Positions 32,636 through 34,109 of a DNA stretch of 34,109 bases are shown here, piece after piece; the stretch's first letter is position 1, and every line of letters starts with the position of its first letter. The notes under the pieces are model-generated. The model had not been told where the DNA came from, did no database searches, and saw only the letters and a program-made list of their open reading frames with translations. The position numbers and the translations under genes were made by a program. The stretch spans positions 1 to 34,109 of the forward strand of contig JARLGU010000005.1 in assembly GCA_031292625.1 (NCBI GenBank). Direction: 5' to 3'. This DNA is from Capsulimonadaceae bacterium. Lineage in GTDB: Bacteria > Armatimonadota > Armatimonadia > Armatimonadales > Capsulimonadaceae.

Positions 32636-33565
32636 CTACTTCTTGAAATCGACCTTCGCGCCGTTGCCGGAAACGACAATGGAGCCGACGACGTAGCGTA
32701 AGCCGCCGTCGTCCGTGCCAGCCAGCTTCAAGCGGTGACCATCGGTCTTTGAGGCGTAGAGACCGACGCGAATATTGTATGTTCCGTCAGGCGTGGTGTC
32801 CGGCAAAGTGATGTTGATGACCGGCGTGACGTGCTTTTGACCCACTGGCCACTTGTCGGTTGCGATGTCGTCGGCAGGGCCCCCAGCGGCGATCGCGTCG
32901 TGCTTGGCGTCCGGGTTTAAGATCGTGACGTGTCCGAATGTCTCGAACCCGGCAGGAAACGGCGTTTTCACGTCGTATGACACCTGAAACGAGATCGACT
33001 TGTTCCCCGTCTGCAGGAAGTTTACGACAGTCGGCCAGGCATCGACCAACCCCTCCTGCAGAGGCGTCACAGTCGGAAGGCCTGGGCTGGCGAGCGTTGC
33101 TCCATGCCCCGACACAATGATCTTTCCAAGCACATAGCGGCTTGAGCCGTCATCGTTGCCGCGCAGTTCGAGCCGGTCGCCGCCGGTCGGGCTGAACATG
33201 CCGACGGTGTATAGATATGTTCCATCGGCTATTTTCGAGCCCATATCAACCACGATAGGCTTCGACGTGAGCGTTGAGCCGGCCTTCCAGGTCTCGGGGG
33301 CGTCGATACCGGAGTCGGCCTGCGTAAGGATATCGCCGTTGTCTGTAGGGACAGGGCTTACGATATGCGTAAACACAACGTAACCCTTAGGCGGCAACTC
33401 GACAATCTTCCAACTCGTGATGACCTCAAATGCGTGCGGGCCAATTTGCTTGAAGGCGACGAGCGACGGCGTGATATTCGCCGCATTCGTTGGTGCGACC
33501 GCCGTCAGACAAAGTGCTGCGCACATTGCCACGAACGGCAAAGCAAAGACGTTTCTGATTTTCAT
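32636..33565 (-). CDS. Secreted protein with two beta-sandwich repeats (paralog 2)
   Basis: The 309-residue product is a close paralog of the next gene and is transcribed first. It has a signal peptide (about 1-28, cleavage near TNA-A) and the same two-domain plan (about 30-150 and 175-305), with a shorter linker lacking the Pro/Ala tract. The first domains are nearly identical over WKIVELPPKGYVVFTH and SPTGGDRLELRGNDDG. The second domains are more diverged, though SGQKHVTPVIN/VGQKHVTPVIN is kept. This points to duplication of a gene that already had two domains. GAGG lies about 12 nt before the ATG. An 8378-type low-complexity region is absent here. Function unknown; it is probably extracytoplasmic. 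Confidence 0.7.
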   Translation of the reverse strand: MKIRNVFALPFVAMCAALCLTAVAPTNAANITPSLVAFKQIGPHAFEVITSWKIVELPPKGYVVFTHIVSPVPTDNGDILTQADSGIDAPETWKAGSTLTSKPIVVDMGSKIADGTYLYTVGMFSPTGGDRLELRGNDDGSSRYVLGKIIVSGHGATLASPGLPTVTPLQEGLVDAWPTVVNFLQTGNKSISFQVSYDVKTPFPAGFETFGHVTILNPDAKHDAIAAGGPADDIATDKWPVGQKHVTPVINITLPDTTPDGTYNIRVGLYASKTDGHRLKLAGTDDGGLRYVVGSIVVSGNGAKVDFKK

Positions 33566-33597
33566 TCTGCTAATAGCCTCACAGTGGTGATAATTTC

Positions 33598-33614
33598 CAT
33601 CCGGCCGTGGATGG
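33598..33614. repeat. Small hairpin CCATCC/GGATGG
   Basis: Perfect 6-bp arms lie about 33 bp before the start of paralog 2, on its untranslated leader side. No clear function. Confidence 0.3.
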
Positions 33615-33747
33615 CGATGAGAAGCAACAGCCTCGCCAGTTCTCGCTCACATGGTGCGTCACGGGGGGCATCTAGCGCGCCGGCCGGGTTGTGCCGAGAG
33701 TGGTCCAAGCCTCTGAGACTATTAGACAGAAGTAGCGGAAGTCCTGC

Positions 33748-33776
33748 TTGACAGGCGAAGAGCACTTATATAAATA
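33748..33776 (+). promoter_or_regulatory. Plus-strand promoter with no protein gene downstream
   Basis: TTGACA (33748-33753, perfect) and TAAATA (33771-33776) are 17 nt apart. No protein gene follows within the window. The transcript would run into the terminator at 33921-33941. Confidence 0.6.
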
Positions 33777-33782
33777 GCCAAG

Positions 33783-33941
33783 CTCAAGACGATTACCACG
33801 CCTTCGTCGAGCTCGCCAAGTTCGCTCACTGACGCTTCGCGGTGCAGGACGGTATTCTCGCCGGCGGGGTGCAATCTAATGGCGCGTGTAAAGAATCGAA
33901 AGGTCTTGTAAGACGGCTCTGCAGCCGCCGTGGCTGTTTTT
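33783..33941 (+). ncRNA. Candidate small RNA, about 160 nt
   Basis: The unit has a good promoter at 33748-33776 and a terminator at 33921-33941, with no plausible ORF between. I could not match it to 6S RNA, SRP RNA, RNase P RNA or a riboswitch class that I know by motif. Internal stems include GTCTT/AAGAC near 33903-33914. It could instead be the leader of a gene beyond the window if the terminator is conditional. Confidence 0.4.
33921..33941 (+). terminator. Intrinsic terminator with overlapping alternative stem
   Basis: GCAGCC (33921-33926) pairs with GGCTGT (33932-33937, one G-U) and TTTT follows. CGGCT (33914-33918) can instead pair with AGCCG (33923-33927), which excludes the terminator. 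The arrangement parallels that at 26629-26654. Confidence 0.65.
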
Positions 33942-33991
33942 GAAAAAGGGCCGGCACAGCGCTTTCACTGCTTCACGATGTGTGCTGCAAT

Positions 33992-34016
33992 CGGACGATG
34001 GCGGCAAAAGGCCGTA
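33992..34016 (+). repeat. 25-bp direct repeat, copy 1
   Basis: The 25-bp string begins CGGACGATGGCGG and ends AAAAGGCCGTA. It is identical to copy 2 at 34085-34109, with a period of 93 bp. It contains a small stem CGGC-AAAAG-GCCG. Confidence 0.85.
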
Positions 34017-34084
34017 CGCGTGTTGACGAAGCATCGTAAATCACCGCAGTGAACGAGGCGCGGGCGAGACCGGTCCGTGACCGG

Positions 34085-34109
34085 CGGACGATGGCGGCAA
34101 AAGGCCGTA
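34085..34109 (+). repeat. 25-bp direct repeat, copy 2, ending at the window edge
   Basis: It is identical to copy 1 and stops exactly at the last base of the window, so the repeat may continue beyond. The 68 bp between the copies contain no ORF. Confidence 0.85.

Noticed and set aside
1-34109. CRISPR arrays, IS elements, phage genes or tRNA genes
   Set aside because: No regularly spaced repeats with unique spacers, no transposase or integrase frames and no complete tRNA cloverleaf were seen; the two 25-bp copies at the end are too few to call an array.

Overview
The window (about 58-60% G+C by eye) carries ordinary chromosomal genes of a free-living bacterium, with no phage, plasmid or IS genes visible. 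GSI and GSIII glutamine synthetases side by side, a lineage-specific GyrA active-site loop ([10 protein letters not shown]), many Sec- or Tat-exported proteins, a DUF4091/GH123-like protein and a GH42 enzyme with a LacI regulator suggest a heterotrophic member of a deep-branching phylum. Armatimonadota would fit, but that is inference from gene content only.

Layout: (1) 1-5851: tmRNA (ssrA, minus), fabI (minus), then glnA (GSI) and glnN (GSIII) on plus. Each synthetase gene has its own promoter and a structured leader containing a terminator-like stem followed by a U-tract. (2) 5859-15025, all minus: secreted GH123-like protein, secreted NTF2-like protein, membrane-anchored BsuPI-domain protein, mazG, an exported Lys/Ala-rich protein and gyrA. 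(3) 15532-18505, plus: a cryptic ORF, a membrane HD-GYP protein, a second HD-GYP protein lacking metal-binding residues, and a LemA-like protein. (4) 18670-22645: GH42 beta-galactosidase and SGNH hydrolase (plus) facing a LacI-family repressor (minus) that has an operator-like palindrome at its own promoter. (5) 22820-25333: arsenic operon arsR-arsC-arsM-aquaporin, with an ArsR-type operator and no ArsB/Acr3 pump among its genes. (6) 25445-31633, plus: M29 aminopeptidase, a small secreted helical protein, cytosolic Mn-SOD, a Tat-exported divergent SOD, a BCP peroxiredoxin, and a GT-C glycosyltransferase with C-terminal TPRs. (7) 31647-33565, minus: two tandem paralogous secreted proteins, each with two beta-sandwich repeats. 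(8) 33566-34109: no protein gene, but a promoter-to-terminator unit that may encode a small RNA, and a 25-bp direct repeat whose second copy ends exactly at the window edge.

The most interesting signals are regulatory RNA candidates: the glnA leader with two mutually exclusive hairpins, a second terminator-bearing leader before glnN, and two related terminator elements (26600-26654 and 33914-33941), each able to form an alternative stem. At the protein level the best leads are the wide-pore aquaporin in the arsenic operon, the active/degenerate HD-GYP pair, and the Tat-exported SOD beside sodA.
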